A stretch of 64,000 nucleotides of DNA. Source: Stictocephala bisonia (taxonomy: Eukaryota; Arthropoda; Insecta; Hemiptera; Membracidae). Below the pieces are notes generated by a model. It was not told the origin of the DNA, searched no databases, and saw only the letters and a program-made list of their open reading frames with translations. Each line of letters begins with the position of its first letter. Within the stretch, counting starts at the first letter, position 1. The DNA is taken from NCBI GenBank assembly GCA_035578905.1, contig JAQJVL010000800.1, positions 216,001 to 280,000 of the forward strand, written 5' to 3'. A program made the translations under genes and the position numbers. This document shows, in pieces, positions 10,391-21,871 of this stretch.

Positions 10391-13060
10391 GATGATTACA
10401 TTGTCTGATCATTGTGAAGATTGTGCTAAAAATCACAGTCAAGTTCATTCAGAAGTGGAGTAACTGTTTGAACTCATTTACACATGATCAATAACAGTAC
10501 AGTAAAAATAAGGATTATAAATACTAAATTCGTCGTGCTAGGGATTTAACAGTTATTTGTTTAATGTCCTTGACATATAATTTATTGGCTATGGAATCTT
10601 AATGACTAAACAGAAGAGAATCGACATAAAATTATTTGAGAGCCGATGTTTCACAAGTTGGGGTGGAGCCAACTTTTGAGCGATTCACTTTATGGGTGTT
10701 TGTTGAAGGATATAAAACTTAGGTAATAATAGTTTGGAGAATTCTGTCTTAAAAATACACAGACCACATTTATTATCGTCGCCCCACAATCCGGACAACC
10801 GTTACTCGGACATTTAACATGTTTGGAGCACATTTCAATCTAGATAAAAACTTACACAAAAGTCATGTACATCATCTCTCAGATTTACTCATAAATGGCA
10901 ATGAAATGTGAGTATCTTATGTATAACGTAATAATACTGTATACTGTACAGTCTTTGTATATTAGTAACATACTCAGTGAAAAATGTGTAATTTGAAATA
11001 ACTCTCATTTTAAATTGATTATTATTAATCAATTATTATTAAAAATAAAAAAAAATAGCTGAGTTAATTGCTGTTATTTTGTTAAGTTAATATTAAAAAA
11101 CTATCTCATTGTTTGTTATAGTTATAGATAGTTGCAAATTATATATGTCCATAATTTTAACTGTTTTCATACAAACAATAAATATATCATTTAATTTTAG
11201 AACAAGAAGCAGCAAACAACTGCTTCCTTATAACTGAAAGAAAATTAAATAGAGTAAATGCTGTTACATAGTATAAAATAGAGGTTACTAGGCCAAACAT
11301 TCTGTTCGAACGTAGAGTTCATCTAAGTGCGTATAGTTTATTGTCAAAAGTAAAATAATATAGTTAGAAAATAAAAATATTGTTAAATTAATTTTTCTAT
11401 AACATAATCTATGTAAATTTAATATTATGTGTATGCAGATATCAATAATATTGTGGATAAGAAAGTACCGATTTGAAATAATAATTATTAAAATAAAAAT
11501 GTCTAATGACTGAAACTAAAAGAGAAACAAGATAATCATAACATGATAATATTTTAAATCCTATTTTTCATTATAACCTCTTAAAAATAGTCGCTGTACG
11601 CTTTGACATTTCTAAGACTGCTTTGGGGCCTATATTTTAATTATTTAGATCCACACAAAACATGATTCATTTGTAAAAGTAGTAACCTACACTTTTTTTA
11701 AAGGTTAAAGTACTTATAAAAGTGAAAACGATGTCTCATTGAAATACATTTCACATGAAATTATTATTCTACAGCATAACTACAAGGCACTAGGTGGGTA
11801 TAGATTTAGAAGTTACATCGTCATGTATTTTCATAAAATTTGTATTTGGAATTAAAATTTCTTAATTTGTCACAAATATTTACTAAACAATATTGACGAT
11901 GTCATTTTTCAGCATGCACAGCAAAGTTAAAGAAACTCTATTTTATTAATAATGGAATAAAATAATATAAATGTGTGATTACAAACTAAATATATCAATA
12001 ATGGAGAACAAGTGCACATAGGAATAAAAATTAATAATGTATATATCGATACATTAAGTATAAGTGTTATAAAACGGCAGAACAAATATTAAAAAGTTAT
12101 GTCTTTGAAGATAAATTCAATTCGTCTAATGAATAAAAAGGGGTTTTCAAAAGGCAATTAAACTATTTGTTGCAAAGCGCTTCGCAGGACGCTCACTAGT
12201 GAGATTATTTATTTTACTATGAATTTTAAGTGAAATTTTGCTATGGCTATTCATTGTTTTATTCAACCTATTGGGATTTGTAGTTGCGTTGTCCTTAAAC
12301 CTAGTAATACATTGGTGAGAGCTTGGTTTAACATCATTTAGATTTTTAAATAAGGAATAACTAATTGGTATATATAAATATTAAAAACAGTTAGTATAGT
12401 GGGACATGAGTCACTTTAAATGTGCTATTAATCAAGCGAATACAATATCTATAATATAAATATGTTTATTATCTAAAAATAAATTTAAATTAATAGTATG
12501 CAAGACACTTTTAGTATTAAGAGGTCAATATTGCTTTAATTGGAAAATATATTTGCTGAAAATATCTTTTTTATATGCCTTACCATAGTGTATTCTGTGA
12601 TACGTGTCTGTGAAAAAAATCCACTTCATTGTAAAAAAAAAATAAATAAAATTAGACAATGAAAATCAATCATGATCAAATACAGATTACTAATTTTTTT
12701 AGTATACTGAAATAACAACTAAATTATCCACTATTAATACTAGGGCAATATGTGTTTTTGGGATATACTATAGATATGAATTGAAGAATCAAGATATTTA
12801 CGTATGATTCAAATAAGTTAATTCATCAAGATGAAATCAATGTATTTTTATCTTGAAAATTAATATTTATACGTTTATTTTTTAAATAAAAACTTAGTTT
12901 TAATCAGGTTCAACAATGAAATAAATACAAAATTATTTTAACAATTCAACGTAAAAATAAAGGAAAAATAACGTTTAGTTCATGAAAATATATTGAATGT
13001 TGAATGTGTCATGAACTGAAAAAAATTTAATACCGAAAATCCGAAATATTAACACGCTGA
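10391..13060. other. AT-rich sequence without recognised features
   Basis: About 2.7 kb of roughly 70% AT DNA. I see no open frame with a family-like motif, no tandem structure and no structural RNA. Old decayed transposons could be present below what I can see by eye. Confidence 0.5.
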
Positions 13061-13065
13061 AGAAG

Positions 13066-14298
13066 AACTGCGACAGTAATGATTGGCAGATGAATGGGCC
13101 ATCCAACAAGACAGTGTTGGAACATATGGTTCCAGTCGATAGAACTGCGACAGTGAGGATTGGGAGATGAATGGGCCATCCAACATGACAGTGTTGGAAC
13201 ATATGGTTTCAGTCGATAAAACTGCGACAGTGATGATTGGCAGATGAATGGGCCATCACACATGGCAGTGTTGGAACATATGGTTCCAGTCGATAGAACT
13301 GCGACAGTGAGGATTGGCAGATGAATGAGCCATCCAACATGACAGTGTTGGAACATATGGTTCCAGTCGATAAAACTGCGACAGTGATGATTGGCAGATG
13401 AATGGGCCATCACACATGGCAGTGTTGGAACATATGGTTCCAGTCAATAAAACTGCGACAGTGATGATTGGCAAATGAATGGGCCATCACACATGACAGG
13501 GTTAGAACATATGGTTCCAGTCGATAGAACTGTGACAGTGATGTTTGGCAGATGAATGGGCCATCACACATGACATCGTTGGAACATATGGTTCCAGTCG
13601 ATAAAACTGCGACAGTGATGTTTGGCAGATGAATGGGCCATCACACATGACATTGTTGGAACATATGGTTCCAGTCGATAAAACTGCGACAGTGATGATT
13701 GGCAAATGAATGGGCCATCACACATGACAGGGTTAGAACATATGGTTCCAGTCGATAGAACTGTGACAGTGATGTTTGGCAGATGAATGGGCCATCACAC
13801 ATGACATTGTTGGAACATATGGTTCCAGTCGATAAAACTGCGACAGTGATGATTGGCAGATGAATGGGCCATTCCACATGACAGTGTTGGAACATATGGT
13901 TCCAGTCGATAAAACTGCGACAGTGATGATTGGCAAATGAATGGGCCATCACACATGACAGGGTTGGAGCATATGGTTCCAGTCGATAGAACTGTGACAG
14001 TAATGATTGGCAGATGAATGGGCCATCACACATGACATTGTTGGAACATATAGTTCCAGTCGATAAAACTGCGACAGTGATGATTGGCAGATGAATGGGC
14101 CATCCCACATGACAGTGTTGGAACATATGGTTCCAGTCGATAGAGCTGCGACAGTGATAATTGGCAGATGAATGGGCCATCCCAGATGACAGTGTTGGAA
14201 CATATGGTTCCAGTCGATAGAACTGCGACAGTGAGGATTGACAGATGAATGGGCCATCCCACATGGCAGTGTTGGAACATATGGTTCCAGTCGATAGA
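13066..14298. repeat. 77-bp minisatellite, 16 copies
   Basis: AACATATGGTTCCAGTCGAT recurs at 13121, 13198 and 13275 (period 77). The unit continues with AACTGCGACAGTGATGATTG and GCAGATGAATGGGCCATCAC. Minus-strand frames of up to 235 codons are artefacts: 77 is not a multiple of three, so each frame cycles through all three phases every 231 bp and none contains a stop. Confidence 0.96.
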
Positions 14299-14416
14299 CT
14301 ATTGAATTCGAAATAAGATGAATGTACATCATCTTTCTCAAAAGACATATTTGCTGGAATACGTCAGTAAATACAGTTACTTGTCTTGAAGCTTAGTAAC
14401 TTGTGTAATAAGAACA

Positions 14417-15400
14417 TATAATAATAATAATCTTTATTTTGCAAAAAACACAAAATTACAAATTTACAAACAATACAGTAAATATAATATCTAATACTGA
14501 GATTTTTGTGGCATAACATGCCTTATGCTCAGGCTGACCAAAGAATATACAGTATTGAACAGAATTTCATTCACTGATTATTACAAAAATACTAGATAAA
14601 AGTTAAGTAAGAATAAAGTGTTTTTAACTTTCAGCAAATAAAGGTTGTGTTTTTGGAAAATGAAACCTCCAAGGCAAGGCCTGTTTGTAGGAAATATATA
14701 AAATAATTATTCAATTTGTCACAGTCTATGTAATAGGAGGATTTAAATATATAGTAACGTAAGGCTTTATTATATAATTGACGGCTTTTAACGAAATTTA
14801 CTGTAACTCCCATTTAAAAAATACATTAATTTTACCCAAGCATATTTATTAACAAAAAGTATAAAGGAAAAAACACTTTATTGTAGGCCACATTCAAGAA
14901 TACGATTTTATGGTGTAATATAATAGAATATAATAAATGTAAATAAAATAGAACCTTATGATCTTATACTAAAACACATGTAAACAAAACCATAAATATA
15001 TATGTAGGCCTACATCAACACATATAAATTCTTACTCACAAACATTAAGAAAACCTCAAAGGTATATAATATTTCAACATATCATAACCTCTGTTGTACA
15101 CACATACACACAAATAAATATTCACACATACCTAGATATATACATATACACAACATAAAATATACATTTATAAGCATATGCAATCGTAAATGAAAAAAAA
15201 TTACATTTGAATTTCGAATAGCAATCTGTTTACGTCCTGCACCGTAAGTAACCAATCCCTTAACTGTCTAAGAAATGTTTCCGAAGTATCTAAATTTTTG
15301 AAATCTTTAGGTAATCTATTGAATATCATAGGGGCCAGAAATATTTCTTTGTATATGTTTTTAAAATTATTTATATTCAAATTATTTGAAATAAACTGTT
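14417..15400 (-). pseudogene. LINE 3' end, C-terminal ORF2 fragment with 3' UTR and AAT tail
   Basis: On the minus strand about 65 codons are open from near 15396 to the stop at 15201-15203. They read in part IYKEIFLAPMIFNRLPKDFK and LRQLRDWLLTVQDVNRLLFE. The FNRLP and LRQLRDWLL elements match the closing segment of jockey/CR1-like ORF2 proteins (compare INSLPKEM near 62.9 kb). About 770 bp of AT-rich 3' UTR follows, ending in CTTTATT plus an AAT microsatellite tail at 14417-14431. RT and endonuclease are absent. This is a different family from the 27.5 kb LINE, judged by tail and sequence. Confidence 0.65.
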
Positions 15401-15486
15401 ATATTACGTTAGTTTCTGAGTCACGTAGCTAATTTTTAGCTGTATTTTGGTTAGGTAATTTTTAATTTTATAACTTTCGTACTAGT

Positions 15487-16096
15487 AGGGGACTGTTCAT
15501 AAATTACATAACACTACAATTGGCCTTTTCAGACCCCCCTTTACCCCTAGTAACTGACTTGCAAAGATAATACTAAACCAATTTAAAAAATTACGTAACG
15601 TCATCACCAACTCCACTCAAATATTTTCACCCATTTTCATGCATTATTTTGATCCAGTATAAATTATACAAGTAGTTTCTATTTATCTCTATTGCTTGTG
15701 CTATTTGAGAGAAAAAAACTAAAATTATGTGTACAATTTATTACTTTAAAATAAATATTTATGTTATAAATATTATAATAAACTATTTAGCAATCGTTGA
15801 AATTACTAACTTATTACTAGATCATATCAAAACATGATTTATGATATAGTCGTTATTTGGATTTTATACTGTTTGTTTTCTAATGGGGGAGGGGGAGGAT
15901 ATCTTACTAAATTTTAAATCGTTAAAAAAATCTTGTATTTTAGGGATAAATTTGTGAATTAATTCAAACAAATTGTTGTGGTCTAATAGTTACGAAACAT
16001 TACGTAGAACCCTCTCCCCCACCCTCCCCCGTAACGGTGCGAAAACCCCCTCCTCCATTCAGTCGTTCCGTAATTTAGGGATGACCCTCAGTTAAG
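15487..16096. mobile_element. Possible non-autonomous DNA transposon (MITE) with degenerate inverted ends
   Basis: The left end reads AGGGGACTGTTCATAAATTA and the reverse complement of the right end reads GAGGGTCATCCCTAAATTAC. Both are followed by a purine/pyrimidine-skewed stretch (CAGACCCCCC on the left, GGAGGAGGGGG on the right). There is no coding capacity. The match is imperfect, target duplications are unclear and the superfamily is unknown. Confidence 0.4.
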
Positions 16097-17270
16097 CGTG
16101 CATATATTGAAAATATTGAATGGAACTATAGATTTTTAGTACTTTGTTAATAGCTAATGCTTAAATATGCTATTCATTAAATTTACTAACTTTACCAAAT
16201 AGGACTAATCCTATAATGTTTTAGATACATAGTCTCAAAAAAAAGGCATATAGTAACGCTAGACGTCTGTAATGCCCTGTTTCAGTGTCCTGGAGCTACA
16301 TGTATTCACTGAAGTTGTATTTTGCCTTCAAATAGCTGCTAACACAACCATCTGACGTAATTCCAAGACTGCTTCATTTGTGTGGTTCAAATCAACGCAT
16401 TTCCTGATAGTTACTCAAGATATTCAAAACCATTTTGCAATTATTTTAATAGCTCTAAAACAATTTTCTATGTTTATATCTATATCTTGAAGGATAGTTT
16501 TATCAAAATTAATTATTGTAAAATTGAGGCACTATTAGTACAGAATAATCAATAAATTTCTATGAATTATTCTTATATCGATGACTGAATTACTTAGAAC
16601 GTTCAAAAAATTTATAAACATTGAAAACTTTTATGGACTACTTCCAATATTAAATTATAAAATGTATGTTTTATAAGTTGTATTACATATTTGTTAATTT
16701 TGCTTAAAATGGTAACTAGTCTATAGGGCATGAAGAATAAATAGGGCATTGGAATTGCCTGTCTAGAGTAGAAATTAAAAGAAAATAAAAAAAATAAAAA
16801 ATTGAAGGAAATGAAAAGTGAGTGGAAGAATATCTGTAAAATATATAGGTATTGGTTCATTTAGTAAAATCATTTCTAGTTTATCTTTTTGAAAAAATAC
16901 ACTCATGAAAAAATTTATTTGAAAACTCTAAATTCATGAAAAATATGAGGAATCTATAAGAACTTATGTAAAAATAGTCTATTCTTGTTCGTTTCTGTTA
17001 AATTAACTAATTAACTTCAAAGAAATGAATTGTTTGATATAGTGATTGATTTTACTTTTTCTTAAACCAATCGTAAAACTTTATAGTAAATACACTAAAA
17101 TAAATCAAACTACTGTTATAATTTCATTTCATATATATATATATATATTAATATATCTTGTCTAAGACCTTTAAGTAAAGAACTTCAACCTCATGTGAAT
17201 ACATCGAGTGTATCTCCTCGACATAATGTATCCGACGTAGCCAATGAGTCCAAAACTTGTTGAATACAAT
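16097..17270. other. AT-rich sequence without recognised features
   Basis: Only a short TA run near 17133-17149. An 82-codon minus-strand frame (16612-16860) is low-complexity and unconvincing. Confidence 0.5.
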
Positions 17271-17349
17271 TTCCACCGCCAAGCCGTTTATTTTATTGCC
17301 TTATTTTGAACGTTTAGAACTTCTGAAAATTAAAGAACTGTGAAAGTTA

Positions 17350-17604
17350 ATGCTTGCTGAGATCCAATCGTCATCACATTCCTACTTTTTGGAAAAATTC
17401 ACTTTTTTGTCCCAAAATAATATCTATACTAGAATTGGCGAATTTTCATTACCATTTCGCAGAACAACAGTATTTAATAAGTCCTTTATAGTTACCGCCT
17501 GTTGGCTGTGGAACCCTCTACCATACAACATTAAAGTTGTCTATGAGCAAGCTCACTTCGGATGGCAGGTGAAGAGCTGGCTGGCGCTGAGGTTTCAGGA
17601 CTGA
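17350..17604 (+). pseudogene. Probable LINE ORF2 C-terminal fragment
   Basis: This 84-codon frame contains RTTVFNKSFIVTACWLWNPL then PYNIK. The pattern of a Ser/Phe-rich strand followed by W-N-x-L-P is typical of the C-terminal region of jockey-type LINEs. The last 20 or so codons look unrelated. No RT motif is nearby and the upstream 150 bp hold several stops. A chance match remains possible. Confidence 0.4.
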
Positions 17605-17989
17605 TTGTGGTGCTGATTTGAGTGTAACAAAAAAAGTAATTCTCACTTGATGTAGTGTAGGGTGCACAAGAAGGCGAGTATGGGTAAATACTTGAACTTC
17701 TCAAAACTAGCAGCAATAACAGTAGCATAGCAAATATAGTACAGCGTCTAAATCTACAAATTAAAAGTTTATATAAATGATGTACTGTATGTATTATTTA
17801 TGAGTTTAATATCTAAGTAATGTAGGGCGGATAGGAAGACATGAACTTTAATGTAATGGCTGAAACATTTTTTTGTTCAAACTTGATTTTTTATTCTTTT
17901 TAGATACGTTGTAGTTCTTAAAATTAATATTATTTCCATTATTTTAAAATATTTAGTTCAATTTTTATACATAAATTTGCTTATTCTAT
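17605..17989. other. AT-rich sequence without recognised features
   Basis: Nothing recognised. Confidence 0.45.
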
Positions 17990-18112
17990 TGTACCGGGTC
18001 TTTTGACCGGTACATTTGTGGTTACTTGCCTTCGTGGTTCGCCAGGCTGCCTGAGATCGCTCTTACGCTGTCGATTTGTTTACTTTCGTGGCCGTTGGCT
18101 CGGACTCTATCC
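17990..18112 (+). repeat. LTR fragment (Ty3/gypsy), plus orientation
   Basis: It starts TGTACCGGGTCTTTTGACCG. It matches the reverse complement of 19815-19926 over about 110 bp, including TTTGCCAGGCTGCCTGAGAT-like and GTTGGCTCGGACTCT tracts, and then diverges. The partner is preceded by a polypurine tract and an integrase end, which identifies this sequence as LTR. No primer-binding site was recognised downstream. It is a solo or truncated LTR. Confidence 0.65.
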
Positions 18113-18580
18113 GAGTTTTGTAGTTTTGTCTTTCTTGTAATTCTGCAGATAGGCCCGTATGTTATGAAATTTTTGGTTTTTGTAGCCTTTGTTGATTTTG
18201 TGTATTATTTGTTATTCTTGTTTATTTTTGTACATCTTGTTCTTTTGAGTGTAATTTTGATTGTGGCCTTCTGCCGAAATTAATTTCTTTTTGAAATTAA
18301 TTTCTTTTTCACTCAGCTGCCGTGTTGTGAGTTAACCTTCCAACTGCCACCCGTGATCCTATCGCCTGTCTGGTTTTGAGCCATTCCCCAGTACGGAAAG
18401 ACTTCCAATTCACAAAAAAAATCAAACAAACAAACTTAATCACTAGGCCTAAACATAAAAATCAATAATACCATAATTTAACAGAAGGGATCTAACAAAT
18501 ATAAAATTTAAAAAATATAACGACAAAATAAATTAATTTAAGAATAATAACAATAAATATTGATATCAAAAGTTGAAAAC
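18113..18580. other. Unassigned, possibly remainder of the LTR element
   Basis: A plus-strand frame of 85 codons starting at 18026 crosses from the LTR into T-rich sequence and is hydrophobic only because of T-richness. A direct duplication of AAATTAATTTCTTTTT lies at about 18278-18310. Confidence 0.4.
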
Positions 18581-18581
18581 A

Positions 18582-18594
18582 ATATATATATATA

Positions 18595-18632
<38 letters not shown>
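18582..18632. repeat. (TA)n microsatellite
   Basis: TA repeats interrupted once by TTTATTTA. Confidence 0.95.
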
Positions 18633-18639
<7 letters not shown>

Positions 18640-18739
18640 CCTAGTGTTGTGTTTCACAATATACACTGTTCAGTTTTTTTATTTTTCTTTTGTAGGGCGT
18701 GGCCTAGTGGAGTATATCTTCTTTTTTTTCTTTTTAATT

Positions 18740-18970
18740 TTAAATAAATGACCACCCCCAGCTCAGCCACCGGGAATAACATGGAACGCACTGACCTGAG
18801 GACAGAATCCTACCCAAAGAGGTAGGTAGGGCAGCCGGGTCACAAATTGACTTCATAACATGGTCCTGCGGCCAGGCTAGCATAGTGTAGATGGCAGTAC
18901 TTCGGCCGGACGGCAGGCTGAGGGTTCAACGTCCCACTCAAGGACCCTGGACTGCCCAGCCAAACCACAG
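18740..18970 (+). other. GC-richer island with tRNA-like promoter boxes
   Basis: GC content is visibly higher than in the flanks. Within it, TAGCATAGTGTAG (A-box-like, about 18879) lies about 45 bp before GGTTCAACGTCC (B-box-like, about 18926). The spacing suits a tRNA-derived SINE, but the B box has one extra base and no tail was identified. It could instead be internal sequence of the neighbouring LTR element. Confidence 0.35.
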
Positions 18971-19139
18971 CACATTAGTTCAGAGTACAGCCAAAACAAA
19001 ATAATAACACAAAAAAAGCAACATAATAAATAATACAGAAAATTAATCTTATAGTAAATCTTAACAAACCTTTAAATAAATATTAACCAACAGCGACACA
19101 AGAAAAAAATATATCTGCTCCTATCATCTTTTTACGAAT

Positions 19140-19500
19140 AATTCTACATACAAAAAATAGGTTTAAAAGATTTTTTTAGGAAATACCTAACAAGAAACAA
19201 GAAGGTTGAACAGGTAGAATAGATTATATTGTCAAAGAAGAGAAATATAGTAAAAAGGTAGCTCAAACTTCAAAATGCTCAATAAAAATGGTATAGAACT
19301 AACATTGAACATGACACAGTAATTCTACATACAACAAATAGGTTTAACAGATTTTTTTAGGAAATACCTAACAAGAAACAAGAAGGTTGAACAGGTAGAA
19401 TAGATTATATTGTCAAAGAAAAGTAATATAGTAAAAAGGTAGCTCGAACTGCAAAATGCTCAATAAAAATGGTATAGAACTAACATTGAACATGAAACAA
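19140..19500. repeat. Two-copy 181-bp tandem duplication
   Basis: 19140-19320 and 19321-19500 are about 95% alike. Both contain TTCTACATACAA, AAATACCTAACAAGAAACAA and ATGGTATAGAACTAACATTG. The few differences imply a fairly recent duplication. Confidence 0.93.
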
Positions 19501-19814
19501 TAATATAATAAGGAAATGAATGATAAAATAATAACATTGAGCACATGGGCTCGAACCTAGGTTACAATCATCTAGACAAAGGACATAAACAATCTAACAA
19601 CATACGGAAAATACCAAATAAGCCTGATTATTACTATTCAAACAAAATATTTTCACCAAAAGGGTTATTAGATATTGAAATAACAAAATTGAACACTTAC
19701 GTTAGAGAGCCTTTAGCCGGACATTGTTGAAGCTGCGATAGGCTGAAGGAGACAGGTCAAAACGACCGGCCAACCTAACAGACCGAGAGCCGGAATCATG
19801 GAACGACAGAGTCC

Positions 19815-19926
19815 GAGCCAACTGCCACGAAAGTAAAGAAATTGACAGCGTAAGAGTGATCTCAGGCAGCCTGGCAAACCGCGACGACAAGTAATCACAA
19901 ATGTACTGGTTAAAATACCCGGTACA
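19815..19926 (-). repeat. LTR start (Ty3/gypsy), minus orientation
   Basis: On the minus strand the LTR begins TGTACCGGGTATTTTAACCA at 19926, directly after a polypurine tract. It is homologous to the plus-oriented LTR at 17990. The full LTR probably continues toward about 19700, but I cannot locate its CA end. Confidence 0.65.
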
Positions 19927-19938
19927 ACCTCCCTCTGC
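19927..19938 (-). other. Polypurine tract of the gypsy element
   Basis: GCAGAGGGAGGT on the minus strand abuts the LTR start TGTACC. This is the expected primer position for plus-strand synthesis in LTR retrotransposons and fixes the LTR boundary. Confidence 0.6.
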
Positions 19939-20212
19939 AAAACCTCAACACACCCAGGCAGGGGAGAAAACTCGGCACCTCAGGGAACTAAACAGAAGAA
20001 GAATAAGAAACCTCCAAAGAGTGGAGTTCTAAGGCGCCAAAGAGAATCTAAGGGGGAAACCCCTCGAACAGGGAGCGAACTACCCTTACTGTCGAGCCCG
20101 ACAAGAAAAGAGAGAAAGAAAATCTCTCAGAACAGCAACCCGAAGCGCAGAGATGATCAATCTCTTTGCCCCAAGAAACCCCCAGGAACACCAACTCCTG
20201 GATCAACCGTTC

Positions 20213-20491
20213 TTAAGGATCAACTCCAGGAAGCCTTAAGTTGAGACACATGGACTTTCCTGAACACCCGCCTGACTGGGAATCATCCAGCAGAGCAGTC
20301 ACTGGTGACAAAAACCTATCGATGCAATGGGGACCAGACCACCGATAACACAACTTTGCAGCTCTTCTTTCCGCAGCCGAACTGACTGGCTGAGCCTGAC
20401 AAAGAACCAGATCTCCAATCTGGAAAGGGTTAGGAGTACGACCCTTATCATAACTCCTCCTTACTCTCATTCTAGCACGTAGCAGGTTGCG
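20213..20491 (-). pseudogene. Ty3/gypsy integrase C-terminal fragment
   Basis: On the minus strand, codons from about 20491 read RNLLRAR, RSYDKGRTPNPFQIGDLVL and later AKLCYRWSGP and FLSPVTALL. This is the integrase C-terminal domain (beta-barrel with the F-x-x-G-D-x-V-L motif) of Ty3/gypsy pol, which binds the viral-like DNA ends during integration. The conserved ending RKVHVSQLK is present only in the next frame, so a single-base frameshift lies near 20265. A stop and AT-rich DNA just above 20491 mark the truncation. About 270 bp of 3' untranslated sequence, a polypurine tract and an LTR follow, all in correct order. Confidence 0.8.
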
Positions 20492-20679
20492 CTACGTAAT
20501 ATTTTAACTAGATATAATAATATTTATTATATATATATATATTTAGTTTTTAATTAGTATAATACGTGTTGGTACATATACAGTACAAGTAAACTTCACA
20601 CAACACAAATTTATTACAATATAAGCACAAAATGCACAAATATATTACAATATAAGTACAAAATGCACAAATATTATAT

Positions 20680-20720
20680 GGTGATCGATTTCGGTGAACC
20701 ACGCTCACCTTCCTCAGACC
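20680..20720 (-). ncRNA. Hammerhead-like ribozyme motif (left arm)
   Basis: Reading the minus strand: CTGAGGA, a 5-bp helix (GGTGA with TCACC), GAAA, then ATCGAT and C. This matches the CUGANGA and GAAA cores and the cleavage residue of a type I hammerhead. Helix I is GGT with ACC. One extra base sits between the core GA and helix II, and helix III is a 6-base palindrome that could pair fully only between two molecules. Activity is inferred, not shown. Confidence 0.5.
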
Positions 20721-20833
20721 AGAGGGATTCACAAAAGAATCGAAAATGGTGTTCAACAACTCAATTTTAAAGTTGAGTGCAAAACAAAATTGAGTTTTTG
20801 AACACCATTTTCCATTCTTTTGTGAATCCCTCT

Positions 20834-20874
20834 GGTCTGAGGAAGGTGAGCGTGGTTCACCGAAATCGATCACC
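20834..20874 (+). ncRNA. Hammerhead-like ribozyme motif (right arm)
   Basis: This is the same motif as the left arm, on the plus strand. CTGAGGA is at 20837-20843, helix II at 20845-20861, GAAA at 20862-20865, palindrome ATCGAT at 20865-20870, and the predicted cleavage follows C20871. Helix I pairs GGT (20834-20836) with ACC (20872-20874). Confidence 0.5.
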
Positions 20875-21178
20875 ATAATATTTGTGCATTTTGTGCTTAT
20901 ATTGTAATAAATTTGTGTTGTGTGACGTTTACTTGTACTGTATACTGTATATATATTTATATGATAATAATTATTGTAATATTAAAACTGTTAAATTATT
21001 AAATAAAGATTTCTATTTCGTATTTTTTAGTAAGTATGAATTTAAAACGTTTATCGTTATTGTTACTCGTATACGTATTAAGTCGAATAGACTACTCCTA
21101 ACTTCACCAATACAATTTAAAGGCTTTTTAATTCATTCTACATATAAGCGCACGCTGTGATATAAATAATATAAATAA

Positions 21179-21350
21179 TAAATACCACTGTATGTGAATG
21201 GGTGGGTGGCTGGGTCAATACCACTGTACGTATAAGGGTGGGTGAGTGGGTCAATACCACTGTATGTGTATGGGAGGATGGGTGGGTCAATACCACTGAT
21301 GTGTATGGGAGGGTGGGTGGGTCAATACCACTGTACATGAATGGGTGGCC
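21179..21350. repeat. Diverged inverted copies of the 36-bp minisatellite
   Basis: Four to five units of GGGTCAATACCACTGTAYGT plus a GGGTGGGTGAG-like block. They are the reverse complement of the 9311-9560 repeat, 11.7 kb away and more diverged. Confidence 0.85.
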
Positions 21351-21362
21351 TGAGTATAAATA

Positions 21363-21752
21363 GCTCTTTCTGAGGAACAGTCAACCTAGTTAGTAACATT
21401 GACTACACTCGTTTATCTACACTCATCAGTCATCACACTCATTCACTCCTCATATTCGCCTATATCTTGACGATTAGCGTTTCAATAATGAATTATGGAA
21501 TACTGTTTTCAGTGGATCAAGCTAATGTGGCATACATCCTCTTCAGCTACTGGCACCAATTAATTAGTGTGGCTGTGTAGCAAAAACACCTCTTTAAATA
21601 AATAATAAATACATGTTTATTTATTTATTTTATTTATTCTTAAGTCGCCAATCATCAATGTATGGGCGAAAATGGATTTCGAATGAGATGAGTGTAAATG
21701 AGCGAATGCAGTCATTGTTACAAACTAAGGCCGACTATTTCTTAGAAAGTGT
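21363..21752. repeat. Foldback element with diverged 110-bp arms
   Basis: 21363-21480 matches the reverse complement of 21645-21752: CTTTCTGAGGAACAGTCAAC against CTTTCTAAGAAATAGTCGGC, then TACACTCATC and CGCC...GATTRGCG. Unpaired spacer is about 160 bp. Single copies of the arm lie at 34461-34560 and 62263-62400. Confidence 0.7.
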
Positions 21753-21871
21753 CATTATTTAATAGCCCAATGACAAATGAACAGCCGGTGGTCATTAGCT
21801 GATCCCTTTCAAATTGTGTTACGACTCTGATTGCGATTGAACTAAGAACTTTTGGCTTATGAAGCTGGGAT

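Larger units (their letters stand above)
20570..20950. repeat. Long near-perfect inverted repeat (hairpin) with hammerhead-like arms
   Basis: Arms 20572-20767 and about 20786-20948 pair about the centre near 20777, with a loop of under 20 nt. The left arm has one extra 33-bp tandem segment (ATATTACAATATAAGTACAA). The innermost part pairs AACTCAATTTT with AAAATTGAGTT. Arms are nearly identical over 150 bp. There is no coding capacity. The orientation of the arms (left minus, right plus) mirrors the Penelope-like pair at 42151-45110. Confidence 0.93.
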
